Source: Palsa-739 sp036512155
GTDB lineage: Bacteria > Actinomycetota > Thermoleophilia > Gaiellales > Gaiellaceae
Reading direction: 5' to 3'
Length of the DNA stretch: 64,000 nt
Assembly: GCA_036512155.1 (NCBI GenBank)
Contig: DATCBD010000055.1
Location: 1-64,000, forward strand
Under the pieces are notes generated by a model, which saw nothing but the letters and a program-made list of their open reading frames with translations, was not told the origin of the DNA and made no database searches. The position numbers and the translations under genes are program-made. This document shows positions 1-6,844 of this stretch, one piece after another; the first letter of the stretch is position 1; each line of letters begins with the position of its first letter.

Positions 1-105
1 GCAAGCCATGCAGCTATGTTCGCCCTCGGAATTCGGGCAGCGGGTTGCCGACGAGCGTTCCCGGACTGACCCAGCCCGGTGGATAGCCCTCGATGAAGAT
101 GGTGG
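1..105. other. Window edge, no supported gene
   Basis: No open frame with a credible start lies here. One minus-strand frame reads a short peptide (GYPPGWVSPGTLVGNPLPEF) without ATG, GTG or TTG, ending in TAG at about 17-19. It could be the tail of something degraded, but I cannot support a gene. Confidence 0.3.
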
Positions 106-840
106 TTAGCTCTTCTCGTACTCGTCGTGGCGCCGCACCCAGAGCGGTTCTGTGGCGCTCTCGTTACGACCGCTCGGCGTGCGGTCAAGCAGGCCGTAGT
201 AGGCCATCGCGAGCTCGAGGCCGCGCGCTGTGCTGACGTAGGTCCGGTAGACGGTCGCATCCGCCAGCGCGTACACGCTCATGCCTGGGCCTTCGGTGAC
301 GTAGCCCAACGGATCCGTGCCGCACATGCGCGCGTTCTGCTCCACCGTGGCCGGGACCTCTCCCTCGAGGAACGGCTTCAGCTCCTCCTCGGTGTACTGG
401 AAGCCGAGGTCGCGGTTGAAATCGCTGCCGCCGCTCGAGACCCAGGGGATGTCCCAGCCCATCCGTTCCCTGTAGGCGAGCAGCTTCGCGAGCGGCGCGC
501 GGGAGGCGAGCAGCAGCGTGGTGTCCTTCGCCCTCAGGTGCGGCACTTGAGGTGCGAGCGTGTCCGCGATCGAGGTACAGACCGGGCAACCTGCCGTGTA
601 GGGCGGCCCGAACATGAAGTGGTAGACGATCAACTGGGAGCGACCGTCGAACAGATCGGCGAGCGTCTTCGTGCCGCCCTCCGTCTCGAAGCGAAAGTCC
701 TTCTCGACCGGCACCCAGGGCAGCTCGCGCCGCTTCATGGCCAGCTCGTCGCCGCGGCGGGTGAGCTCCTTCTCCTCCTTCAACAGCGCGTCCCGCTCCG
801 CCTGCCACTCCTCCTGCGTGCCGATCCTGTGCTGCGTCAT
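106..840 (-). CDS. DUF899 thioredoxin-like protein
   Basis: 244 aa, predicted cytosolic, with the DUF899 pattern: a charged helical N-terminus (about residues 10-40), then a thioredoxin-like fold whose VYHFMFGPPYTAGCPVC stretch puts a CPVC redox or metal pair near residues 85-88. The family is related to AhpC/TSA proteins but its substrate is not established. I chose ATG at 840 rather than GTG at 852 because the GGGAGG Shine-Dalgarno sequence abuts the GTG and is about 11 nt from the ATG. It is transcribed in the same direction as the DUF1326/DUF2182 pair but 127 bp from it, so probably a separate unit. Family call is firm; function unknown. Confidence 0.85.
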   Translation of the reverse strand: MTQHRIGTQEEWQAERDALLKEEKELTRRGDELAMKRRELPWVPVEKDFRFETEGGTKTLADLFDGRSQLIVYHFMFGPPYTAGCPVCTSIADTLAPQVPHLRAKDTTLLLASRAPLAKLLAYRERMGWDIPWVSSGGSDFNRDLGFQYTEEELKPFLEGEVPATVEQNARMCGTDPLGYVTEGPGMSVYALADATVYRTYVSTARGLELAMAYYGLLDRTPSGRNESATEPLWVRRHDEYEKS

Positions 841-967
841 CGAATGAGCCACCTCCCGGTGTGGTCGGTCGACCGACTTCCCAGTTCAGCGCCGATCGAT
901 CATCGCAAGACCGTAGCGATACCTCGAGCGTCATCCGCGAACGCTGGCGCACGAGCGAACGCGGGGG

Positions 968-1750
968 CTACATCCCGGCCATGCCGCCGCCCGGGATGAC
1001 GAAGCCGGGGACCGAACTGGGCGCGGCAAGAACGCCGAGGGCGAGGGCGAGGAGGAGCAGGGTCGTCGACCAGATTGCGACGCGGCGCCACGGCAACACC
1101 TTCTCAATCGTGATCAGGGCGGCGACGACGGCCATCCAGAGGATGCTCATCACACCGAGCGCGAACAGTGCGGCCATCAGCGCCCAGCAGCAGCCGAGAC
1201 ACCAGGCGGCGTGTTTGCAGCCCATCGCGAATGCGCCGCGCACGCCGTCCCGCCACGTCCCGATGAGAAACCCGAACGGGCTCCGACACTTGCCCAGGCA
1301 GACGTCCTTGAGCGGTGTCAGCTCATAGGCCGCCGCGACCGTGAGCACGCCGCCAGCGAACCAGCGGCCACCGGCATGCCAGGCGAGTTGACCTCCAAAC
1401 ACGTGGCGGCCGAGCGCGTACAGCGCGTACGCAAGGATGCCGGCAGCGCCCCAGACGACGAGATAGGCGCTCGTGAACGCAATCGGACGGATGAGGCTGC
1501 GCTTCTTCGTCATCCGCGCGTAGAGGGCGACGGTCGGCGAGACCGCCGGCAACATCATCGCGGCCATCATCACCACCCAGACGCCGATGAACCAGCCGAG
1601 CGCACCGAGGTCGGTGCCGGGGCTCGCGCCCATGCCCGCCATTGCCCGGATGGTCGACCACCAGGCGAGCGCAGCGAGGCCGATCAGGAATGCGACCAGG
1701 CCTAATCGCGCGCGCGCCGCGGCGAGGGCCTGCAACTCCGGTGAGCTCAC
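968..1750 (-). CDS. DUF2182 integral membrane protein, predicted metal-binding
   Basis: 260 aa with about six to seven hydrophobic segments. It has the DUF2182 (COG5486) signature: a Met-rich membrane segment (VVMMAAMMLPAVSP) and a later Cys-rich region with CLGKC and GCKHAAWCLGCCWALM, which is why the family is called metal-binding. The C-terminus ends in a Gly/Met-rich tail. GTG start; its first four bases overlap the TGA of the upstream DUF1326 gene, so the two are translated as a pair. DUF2182 and DUF1326 genes commonly occur together in actinobacteria and proteobacteria. The metal and the reaction are not known to me. Confidence 0.85.
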   Translation of the reverse strand: MSSPELQALAAARARLGLVAFLIGLAALAWWSTIRAMAGMGASPGTDLGALGWFIGVWVVMMAAMMLPAVSPTVALYARMTKKRSLIRPIAFTSAYLVVWGAAGILAYALYALGRHVFGGQLAWHAGGRWFAGGVLTVAAAYELTPLKDVCLGKCRSPFGFLIGTWRDGVRGAFAMGCKHAAWCLGCCWALMAALFALGVMSILWMAVVAALITIEKVLPWRRVAIWSTTLLLLALALGVLAAPSSVPGFVIPGGGMAGM

Positions 1751-2346
1751 GCCGCCCAGACGAACTCGTGCGAGAAGGCAGACTTCCCCTCGTAGGAGAT
1801 ACCGAAGGCGTCGATCCGCGACCGCGTGGCATGGGCGATCGTCAGCTCAGGCCCCGCCGGGTGGAAGATCCCGACCAGCCGCGCCGGTTGGCCGCTCTCG
1901 ACACCGAACGGCACGACGTCTTCGATCTCGAAATCGACGGAGTCGCCGATCTTCACCGCGTGCGTCAACCCCTCCTCGCGCACCTCGATCGACGCCCGCT
2001 CGACGCCGAGATTCTCGCCGACCAGCGGCCCGAGGGCCTCCATCGGGCCGCCGAGCGCCCCCGAGAACACGCCGCCGAGCTTCTCCGCCTGCTCGTCGGA
2101 CGCGTTTGCGTCGATGAACACGCCCAAGCGCCAATTGCCGTCGGTCATCACCTTCGGCGTGTCGGCGACCGCAGCGACCGTAAGACCGCTCACGTCGACA
2201 CCCTCGACCTCGCCGTCCTTGACGTCGAAGACGAGCACGACGCGGCAGTAGTCGTGCGTCGCTCCCAACGACAGCGACGCAGTACACGGGCACACGACAT
2301 CGCACGAACACGTCTCAAAGTACGAGCCTGCGATCCTCCACGACAT
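1747..2346 (-). CDS. DUF1326 family protein, partner of DUF2182
   Basis: 199 aa soluble protein. The N-terminus shows the DUF1326 (COG5588) cluster of four cysteines, CSCDVVCPC (Cys13, 15, 19, 21), followed by mixed alpha/beta sequence with GDSVDFEIEDVVPFGVESG. Four closely spaced cysteines suggest a metal or thiol-chemistry site. ATG start preceded by a good Shine-Dalgarno sequence, GGGAGG, 5 nt away. It overlaps the DUF2182 gene downstream by 4 bp, so a soluble metal carrier feeding a membrane partner is a reasonable inference, but there is no direct evidence. Confidence 0.85.
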   Translation of the reverse strand: MSWRIAGSYFETCSCDVVCPCTASLSLGATHDYCRVVLVFDVKDGEVEGVDVSGLTVAAVADTPKVMTDGNWRLGVFIDANASDEQAEKLGGVFSGALGGPMEALGPLVGENLGVERASIEVREEGLTHAVKIGDSVDFEIEDVVPFGVESGQPARLVGIFHPAGPELTIAHATRSRIDAFGISYEGKSAFSHEFVWAA

Positions 2347-2725
2347 GAGTCCTCCCTGGTCGCTGCTGAGTAGGGCTGATTCTTCCGCCCGGCCATGGCC
2401 GAGTCAACGTGCCCTCATGAGTGCCGTTCGGGGATCATTCCCGGACACTGGCCCAAGCCAGTGAACGGCCGGGCGTCGCCGCGCCCGTGCTCGCAAGCTG
2501 CGCGCGGGCAGTGGCGCCGCCCGGTCAGCCCGTGGCTACTCCATCAACCTAGTAGCTCCCGCTTGATGGGCGGATGGACGGTGTAGGAAAGCGGTAGGAA
2601 GCGTGCCGGTCCGATGGACAGACGCCCAAACGTGAGTAGCGTGGGTGGTGACTTCGAGTGACCTGCGGCGCGCGAAGTCGAGAACGACAGCGAGACCGCA
2701 TCGGCCTCACAGGGAGTTACTCAGA
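2347..2725. other. Intergenic leader region with a foldable segment
   Basis: 379 bp between two divergent genes. It holds a possible three-way junction at 2423-2469: outer stem GCCGTTC/GAACGGC, one inner hairpin GGGA-TCAT-TCCC at 2431-2442, and a second CACTGGC-CCAA-GCCAGTG at 2446-2463. A GTAGGAA direct repeat lies near 2583-2600. The downstream gene has its own Shine-Dalgarno sequence, so this may be its structured 5' leader. No known riboswitch motif recognised. Confidence 0.3.
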
Positions 2726-3403
2726 ATGTCCAAGAATCGGCTCAAGCAGTGCTTGATGCTTCTAACAGTGGTCGGCCTGGTGGCCGTTGCTGCAGGCGGC
2801 GGCTCAGGTACATTCGCCAGCTTCACAGCGGAGACAACGAACACCGGGAACTCGTTCGCGACCGGAACGATCGTGCTCTCCAACACGGTCAACGGCGGCA
2901 CGGCCTGCCTTTCGACCAACGGCGGCGCGACCGACACCAACATCAACGGCGCCTGCGCGGCGGCCTACAGCGTCGCATTGAAGAAACCCGGCGACTCGTA
3001 CGTCGGCGACCAGATCGATATCAAGAACGTCGGCTCGCTCAGCTCCAGCGACCTGATCTTCACCGGCGGCTCCTGCACAGACAGCAACGCCGTCGGCGAG
3101 ACCTACCACGGCACAGGCAGCCTCTGTGGCGCCCTTGACGTGTACGTCCAGGAGTGGACGAGCAACACGTACGCGACTCCGTCGCACTGCTCGTACGGCG
3201 GCGGGACGGCCACGACGTGCGCCTTCAGCGACACCAAGACGCTGACGACATTGGCGGGCGCCGGCGCACAGACCCTGACCGGCGCGCTCCCGGCCGGCAC
3301 CGACCGGTACTTCACCGTCGGCGTGCAGATGCAGAGCGGCGCAGGCAACAACATGCAAGGCCGCGCGACCTCGTCTGCCGTCACCTGGCACGTCGACCAG
3401 TAA
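2726..3403 (+). CDS. Secreted TasA/camelysin-like protein with SipW-type signal
   Basis: 225 aa from the ATG at 2726, which has AGGGAG 9 nt upstream; an earlier in-frame GTG at 2645 would add an Arg-rich stretch ahead of the signal peptide and is rejected. The signal region (MSKNRLKQC, hydrophobic core, GGGSGTFASFTAETTNTGN) matches the SipW-dependent type seen in TasA/CalY proteins, in which cleavage is followed by a fibre-forming beta-sandwich. The rest is Ser/Thr/Gly/Asn-rich with several cysteines, typical of a secreted structural protein. No SipW-like peptidase is in the window, so the processing enzyme must be elsewhere. A strong hairpin follows the stop. Function as a surface or matrix fibre is inferred from the family. 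Confidence 0.7.
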   Translation: MSKNRLKQCLMLLTVVGLVAVAAGGGSGTFASFTAETTNTGNSFATGTIVLSNTVNGGTACLSTNGGATDTNINGACAAAYSVALKKPGDSYVGDQIDIKNVGSLSSSDLIFTGGSCTDSNAVGETYHGTGSLCGALDVYVQEWTSNTYATPSHCSYGGGTATTCAFSDTKTLTTLAGAGAQTLTGALPAGTDRYFTVGVQMQSGAGNNMQGRATSSAVTWHVDQ

Positions 3404-3475
3404 CAGGCGCAAGAGCGCAACAGTTCGGGGCGTAACACAAGGCCGGATCCGCTCCTGAGTCCGCCTGACCAAAGC

Positions 3476-3517
3476 GCGACAGACGCCGCCCGCAAGCGCG
3501 GCGTCTGTCGCAGTTTT
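3476..3517 (+). terminator. Rho-independent terminator after the TasA-like gene
   Basis: Perfect 14-bp inverted repeat, GCGACAGACGCCGC at 3476-3489 and its complement at 3498-3511, with an 8-nt loop, followed by AGTTTT. It sits 72 bp past the stop codon at 3403. Confidence 0.8.
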
Positions 3518-3519
3518 GG

Positions 3520-3808
3520 GCATCATTCGCGAGTACTGGCGCCATGCGACAAGCCTCGCCAGAGCAGCGGATGCCGCACACCGCCACGCCGAACGCGTGC
3601 GCGGGTCGAGTGCACAGCGACGCGAGGCAAGCCAGGCGGCCATCGCGGCGGCGGCGGCGACTACCAGGACCACGCACTGGTCGAGCATCGGGTGGTTCAC
3701 ACCGCCCCCGGAGAACTCCCAGATGGCGTATACGACCAGCCCGAGGCCCACCGAGCCCAGCAATGGGGGCCAGATCGCCCACCTCGCCCTCTCAGGCCAA
3801 GACCTCAT
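3520..3808 (-). pseudogene. Possible small membrane protein, probably degraded
   Basis: From ATG at 3808 the minus strand encodes a convincing membrane-like start: a short basic N-terminus, a hydrophobic helix (GSVGLGLVVYAIWEF) and a second one (VVLVVAAAAAMAAWLA). The frame then stays open through the terminator hairpin and antisense to the TasA-like gene, where the sequence becomes low-complexity. I therefore mark only the membrane-like part; a frameshift may have removed the original stop. The remainder of 3404-4029 shows nothing else I can name. Confidence 0.25.
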
Positions 3809-4029
3809 ACCTATCAGTCTCGGCCCTCGGCAGGTCCGGCCTACAGGTCCCCAGTGCTAAGATCGGCTGTAGCGGCGCCTCATCAATTGGCGCAGCGAGT
3901 CAATAGCGGTCGCCACAGTCATCGGCAGCCGCAAGAAGGTCCGCCCTCAGCAGAGCAGGTCGGAGCAAGCCGACGGACGGCTTAGTCTTGTCGGCGATGA
4001 ACTCAGGCTGAAGGAGACCGAAGAGACGC

Positions 4030-4161
4030 ATGATCTGGCTACTCGTATTTGTGCTCCTGCTTCTTGCGGTTGGCGGAGGCATCTTCATTTCGAAGTTTCT
4101 GTTCGTCGTGTTGATCGTTGTGCTCGCCGTAGCCCTGCTCGGCCGCCGGTCGAGGGCGTGA
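4030..4161 (+). CDS. 43-aa hydrophobic membrane protein
   Basis: A 43-residue peptide made almost wholly of two hydrophobic stretches around a short GGG turn, ending in the basic tail GRRSRA, so probably inserted in the membrane with the tail in the cytoplasm. AAGGAGA lies about 12 nt before the ATG. It resembles the very small hydrophobic proteins that actinobacteria place beside stress regulators, but such short sequences cannot be assigned firmly. It is followed after 3 bp by the ANTAR regulator, so the two are likely co-transcribed. Confidence 0.6.
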   Translation: MIWLLVFVLLLLAVGGGIFISKFLFVVLIVVLAVALLGRRSRA

Positions 4162-4164
4162 GCC

Positions 4165-4848
4165 TTGGTGCTTGACGACGAGACTCAGCACTTACGTGTC
4201 CTGATCGCAAACGAGCGTCGCGATCGCCTCGAGTTGGTGGCCCAGGTCATCACAGGGCTCGGGCACGAGGTGATCGCGAGCGAGGTCGAGGTGGAGACGA
4301 TCGCGGAGGTGACGGCTCGCGAGCATCCTGATGTCGCGCTTGTCGGTCTCGGCCTGTCAACGGATCACGCGCTCCATATGATCGAATTGATCGTCCGGGA
4401 ATCCTTCTGTCCGGTGATCGCGTTGCTTGCCGCCGAGGAGCCGGCGTACATCCACGAGGCGGCCAAACGCGGCGTCTTCGCCTACATCGTCGACACCACG
4501 CCGGAGGAGCTGCAGAGCGCGATCGACATCACCCTGCAGCGCTTCGCGGAGTATCACAGCCTGCAAGGAGCGTTCGGGCGCAGGGCGGTGATCGAGCAGG
4601 CGAAAGGGATCCTGATGGCCCGCCACTCGATCGATGCCGACAAGGCGTTCGAGATGCTGCGCGACCACTCCCAGCACACCGGTCGCAAGCTCTCAGACGT
4701 CGCCACCGCGATGGTCGACAGCCACCTTCTCCTTCTGCCGCAGACAACGCATGCGGGGTCGCTGCAGTTGAAGAATGGCACTCCAAGAGAACTCGCTGCG
4801 GTGGACGTATTCGCTGTGCCGGCTGAAGCGCTCGACCTTCCGAAATGA
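4165..4848 (+). CDS. ANTAR-domain regulator with degenerate receiver
   Basis: 227 aa. Residues about 10-130 have the receiver fold of response regulators, but where the phosphoacceptor Asp is expected the sequence reads PDVALVGLGL and the conserved Lys region reads AYIVDTTPEEL, so phosphorylation is unlikely. Residues about 140-195 are an ANTAR RNA-binding domain (RAVIEQAKGILMARHSID and a second helix containing LRDHSQHTGRKLSDVA). ANTAR proteins bind paired hairpins in mRNA and prevent termination. Start is TTG at 4165 or GTG at 4168. The stop overlaps the next start (ATGA). Signal input is probably another partner or ligand. Confidence 0.85.
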   Translation: MVLDDETQHLRVLIANERRDRLELVAQVITGLGHEVIASEVEVETIAEVTAREHPDVALVGLGLSTDHALHMIELIVRESFCPVIALLAAEEPAYIHEAAKRGVFAYIVDTTPEELQSAIDITLQRFAEYHSLQGAFGRRAVIEQAKGILMARHSIDADKAFEMLRDHSQHTGRKLSDVATAMVDSHLLLLPQTTHAGSLQLKNGTPRELAAVDVFAVPAEALDLPK

Positions 4849-5069
4849 CCGAGATCGCTGCCGCCTCCGAGGAGCCCGTCCCCCCGACGCCTGCTGAAAC
4901 GGGGCCGATCCGCGTGCACGAAGAAGCCGGAGGCTGGCAGGTCGACTATGGCAGCTACGCCCAGAGCTACCACGCCAGTCGCCAAGAAGCGATCGAGAAG
5001 GCCACGGTCGCAGCCGCGCGAGAAGACCGCGAACTCACAATCGAGGACGCCAAAACGACCTCCGATTAG
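4845..5069 (+). CDS. DUF2188-like small protein
   Basis: 74 aa. A Pro/Glu-rich N-terminus leads into IRVHEEAGGWQVDYG..YHASRQEAIEKATVAAR-type sequence, the pattern of DUF2188 proteins (one beta-hairpin, then a helix). Role unknown; the fold is often found with stress or regulator genes. Its ATG overlaps the ANTAR stop by 4 bp, implying translational coupling. A short hairpin follows. Confidence 0.6.
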   Translation: MTEIAAASEEPVPPTPAETGPIRVHEEAGGWQVDYGSYAQSYHASRQEAIEKATVAAAREDRELTIEDAKTTSD

Positions 5070-5091
5070 GAACCTGCGCAGAGGCGCCCTC

Positions 5092-5108
5092 AGCCCGATC
5101 TTCGGGCT
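5092..5108 (+). terminator. Weak hairpin after DUF2188-like gene
   Basis: AGCCCGA-TCT-TCGGGCT, a 7-bp stem with a 3-nt loop, 22 bp after the stop codon. No immediate T-run follows (TCCTCC, with TTTTT only at 5126-5130), so efficiency is uncertain. Confidence 0.45.
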
Positions 5109-5170
5109 TCCTCCGCCGCCTCCACTTTTTGGACAATTGCGCAAGCGGCGGGGACGATGCATGCTCGTCC

Positions 5171-5176
5171 TAGACT
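5171..5176 (+). promoter_or_regulatory. -10 hexamer for hicB
   Basis: TAGACT, 8 nt before the ATG at 5185. Because it lies inside the longer alternative frame starting at 5161, it argues for the shorter HicB. Confidence 0.5.
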
Positions 5177-5184
5177 TGGGAACG

Positions 5185-5409
5185 ATGGCTACATCGCGTG
5201 AGTTCGAGGTCGTCCTGACGCCGGAAGAGGGCGGCAGATACAGCGTCAGCGTGCCGGCCCTACCGGGCTGCACGAGCCAGGGTGAGACGCGCGAGGAGGC
5301 CTTGACGATGATTCGTGAGGCGATCGAGCTGTATCTCGAGTCGCTCAACGCGCACGGCGATCCGCTACCGAGTCCGATCGAGATCGAGCGAGTGACAGTC
5401 GAGGGCTGA
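5185..5409 (+). CDS. hicB: HicB-family antitoxin
   Basis: 74 aa. The sequence FEVVLTPEEGGRYSVSVPALPGCTSQGETREEALTMIREAIELYLESL is the usual HicB partial RNase-H-like fold, which binds and blocks HicA; no separate DNA-binding domain follows, so it is the short type. The start at 5185 is preferred over 5161 because of the -10 hexamer between them and because HicB proteins begin just before the first beta-strand. The stop and the hicA start overlap by one base (TGATG). Antitoxin-first order is less common than toxin-first. Confidence 0.85.
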   Translation: MATSREFEVVLTPEEGGRYSVSVPALPGCTSQGETREEALTMIREAIELYLESLNAHGDPLPSPIEIERVTVEG

Positions 5410-5633
5410 TGCCACGGCTTCCCGCGGTGACGCCGCGCCAGGCGATCCGCGCGTTGCAACGGTGCGGCTGGGAGCTCGATCGCACGAAGGGAAGCCATCA
5501 GGTGTTCCGTCACCCGGAGTACCGCCATCGGGTCGTCGTGCCGATTCACGCGCGCGATCTGGCGTCGGGCACGCTGCACCAAATCATTCACGCGTCCCGC
5601 ATCTCGCGGGACGAATTCCTACGACTGCTCTGA
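5409..5633 (+). CDS. hicA: HicA-family mRNA interferase toxin
   Basis: 74 aa with the double-stranded-RNA-binding-like HicA fold: PRQAIRALQRCGWELDRTKGSHQVFRHP, where His30 in GSHQVF is the catalytic His of the family, then HRVVVPIHARDLASGTLHQIIHASRIS. HicA cleaves mRNA when free of HicB. Full length and with the key residue present, so apparently active. It is joined to the genes on both sides by one-base TGATG overlaps. Confidence 0.9.
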   Translation: MPRLPAVTPRQAIRALQRCGWELDRTKGSHQVFRHPEYRHRVVVPIHARDLASGTLHQIIHASRISRDEFLRLL

Positions 5634-6175
5634 TGGATTGCGCCAGCGTCGTCGAAGCGATTCGCTCAGCGACTCCTCCTGCCGGAATGAAGACGCGGGT
5701 CGTCGCAATCGACGGACCGGGTGGCGCCGGCAAGAGCACGCTCGCCGCACACCTTGCGCGAGAGCTCGATGCCCCGATCGTCCACACCGACGACTTCGCG
5801 AGCTGGGACAACCCGCTCGAATGGTGGCCCGACCTGATCGAGACCGTCCTACGGCCTATCGCAGCCGCGCAGCCCGCCAGGTACACACCGACCAGCTGGG
5901 GCGGTCCCGCAAAGGCGCAGGTCGTGATCGAGCCCGGTGACTTCGTGGTCCTCGACGGCGTGAGCGCGTCGCGCGCGGCCTTCCGGCCGTTCCTCGCGTT
6001 TTCCATCTGGGTCGAGACGCCTCGGAACGTACGCCTTCGTCGAGGCCTGCAACGAGACGGCGCGCACGCCCGGGCCGACTGGGACCGGTGGATGGCTGAG
6101 GAAGACGCGTACGTCGAGCGGGAGCAGCCGGCCGCTCGCGCGGACCTCGTCTTACGAGGCGACGTCTCGTCTTAA
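5633..6175 (+). CDS. P-loop kinase, uridine-kinase-like
   Basis: 180 aa. Walker A at residues 28-36 (GPGGAGKST), a substrate-site HTDDF motif after strand two and a lid-like RLRRGLQRDG segment match the uridine kinase / phosphoribulokinase-like family. Actinobacterial proteins of this type are usually annotated as uridine kinase, but the substrate is not proven and the protein is short. The start is fixed by the TGATG overlap with hicA, which makes a three-gene chain. Whether the kinase is functionally tied to the toxin system is an open question. It converges on the MBL-fold gene with a 4-bp tail overlap. Confidence 0.75.
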   Translation: MDCASVVEAIRSATPPAGMKTRVVAIDGPGGAGKSTLAAHLARELDAPIVHTDDFASWDNPLEWWPDLIETVLRPIAAAQPARYTPTSWGGPAKAQVVIEPGDFVVLDGVSASRAAFRPFLAFSIWVETPRNVRLRRGLQRDGAHARADWDRWMAEEDAYVEREQPAARADLVLRGDVSS

Positions 6176-6834
6176 CCGGCCGTCGGCGGCGCGAGCAGCA
6201 CGACTCCCTCGATCGCATCGACGTCGACCTCGCTCGACGGAACCTTTCTCGACGGCACGCCGAGCGCTGCGATGAACTCGTCTGGCGGTTCGAGGAAGTT
6301 CACCGCCGGCGTCCGGTAGTGCATCGGCACGACGACCCGCGGCGCGATCATCCGCACGACGTCAGCTGCGCCTTCGCCGCCGATCGTCGGACCGCCGCCC
6401 ACTGGAATGAACAAGACGTCGACTTCGCCGATCGCCTCGTGCTGCTCGGGGCGAAGCGTCCGCTGCCCGAAGTCGCCGAGATGGCAGCAGCGCACGCTGT
6501 CGAGCTCGAAGCGAAAGATCGTGTTCGGCCCGCGCACCGTTCCGGCCGCGTCGTCGTGCTCCGAGGCGATCGCGACGACCTCGCCGATCGGCGACTCGAA
6601 CCGGCCCGCGGTCGACCGGATCGTCACCGGGTCGCCCCCGACGGCCTCGACGACGTTGTGGTCGCCATGCTCGTGGGTCACGAGCAACAGGTCTGCGGTC
6701 ACGCCCGCGACCGGCGGGTAGTTGAACTCGATGCCTCGCGCGGCCAGACCGCTCATCTCGCCGAACGGATCGATGAACACCGTGTGGTCGCCCGAGAGCA
6801 GGAATGCGGACTGTCCATACCAGCGAATGCGCAC
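6172..6834 (-). CDS. MBL-fold metallohydrolase (UlaG-like)
   Basis: 220 aa, cytosolic. THEHGDHN at residues 53-60 is the metallo-beta-lactamase HxHxDH-type metal site (one His replaced by Glu-His order), with further ligands in CCHLGDFG and VPMHYRTP. The compact form with MRIRWYGQSAFLL at the start belongs to the UlaG-like branch; substrates in this branch vary. Start is GTG with a very strong AAGGAGG 5 nt upstream, located in the 10-bp gap after the MFS gene, so it is translated from the same transcript as that exporter. Confidence 0.8.
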   Translation of the reverse strand: MRIRWYGQSAFLLSGDHTVFIDPFGEMSGLAARGIEFNYPPVAGVTADLLLVTHEHGDHNVVEAVGGDPVTIRSTAGRFESPIGEVVAIASEHDDAAGTVRGPNTIFRFELDSVRCCHLGDFGQRTLRPEQHEAIGEVDVLFIPVGGGPTIGGEGAADVVRMIAPRVVVPMHYRTPAVNFLEPPDEFIAALGVPSRKVPSSEVDVDAIEGVVLLAPPTAG

Positions 6835-6844
6835 TGCGTCCTCC

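Noticed and set aside
2804..3808. 334-aa minus-strand frame
   Set aside because: Only its first ~95 codons look protein-like; the rest is antisense to the TasA-like gene and crosses the terminator hairpin.
5161..5184. Longer HicB start at ATG 5161
   Set aside because: Would place the -10 hexamer inside the gene and adds residues not seen in HicB proteins.
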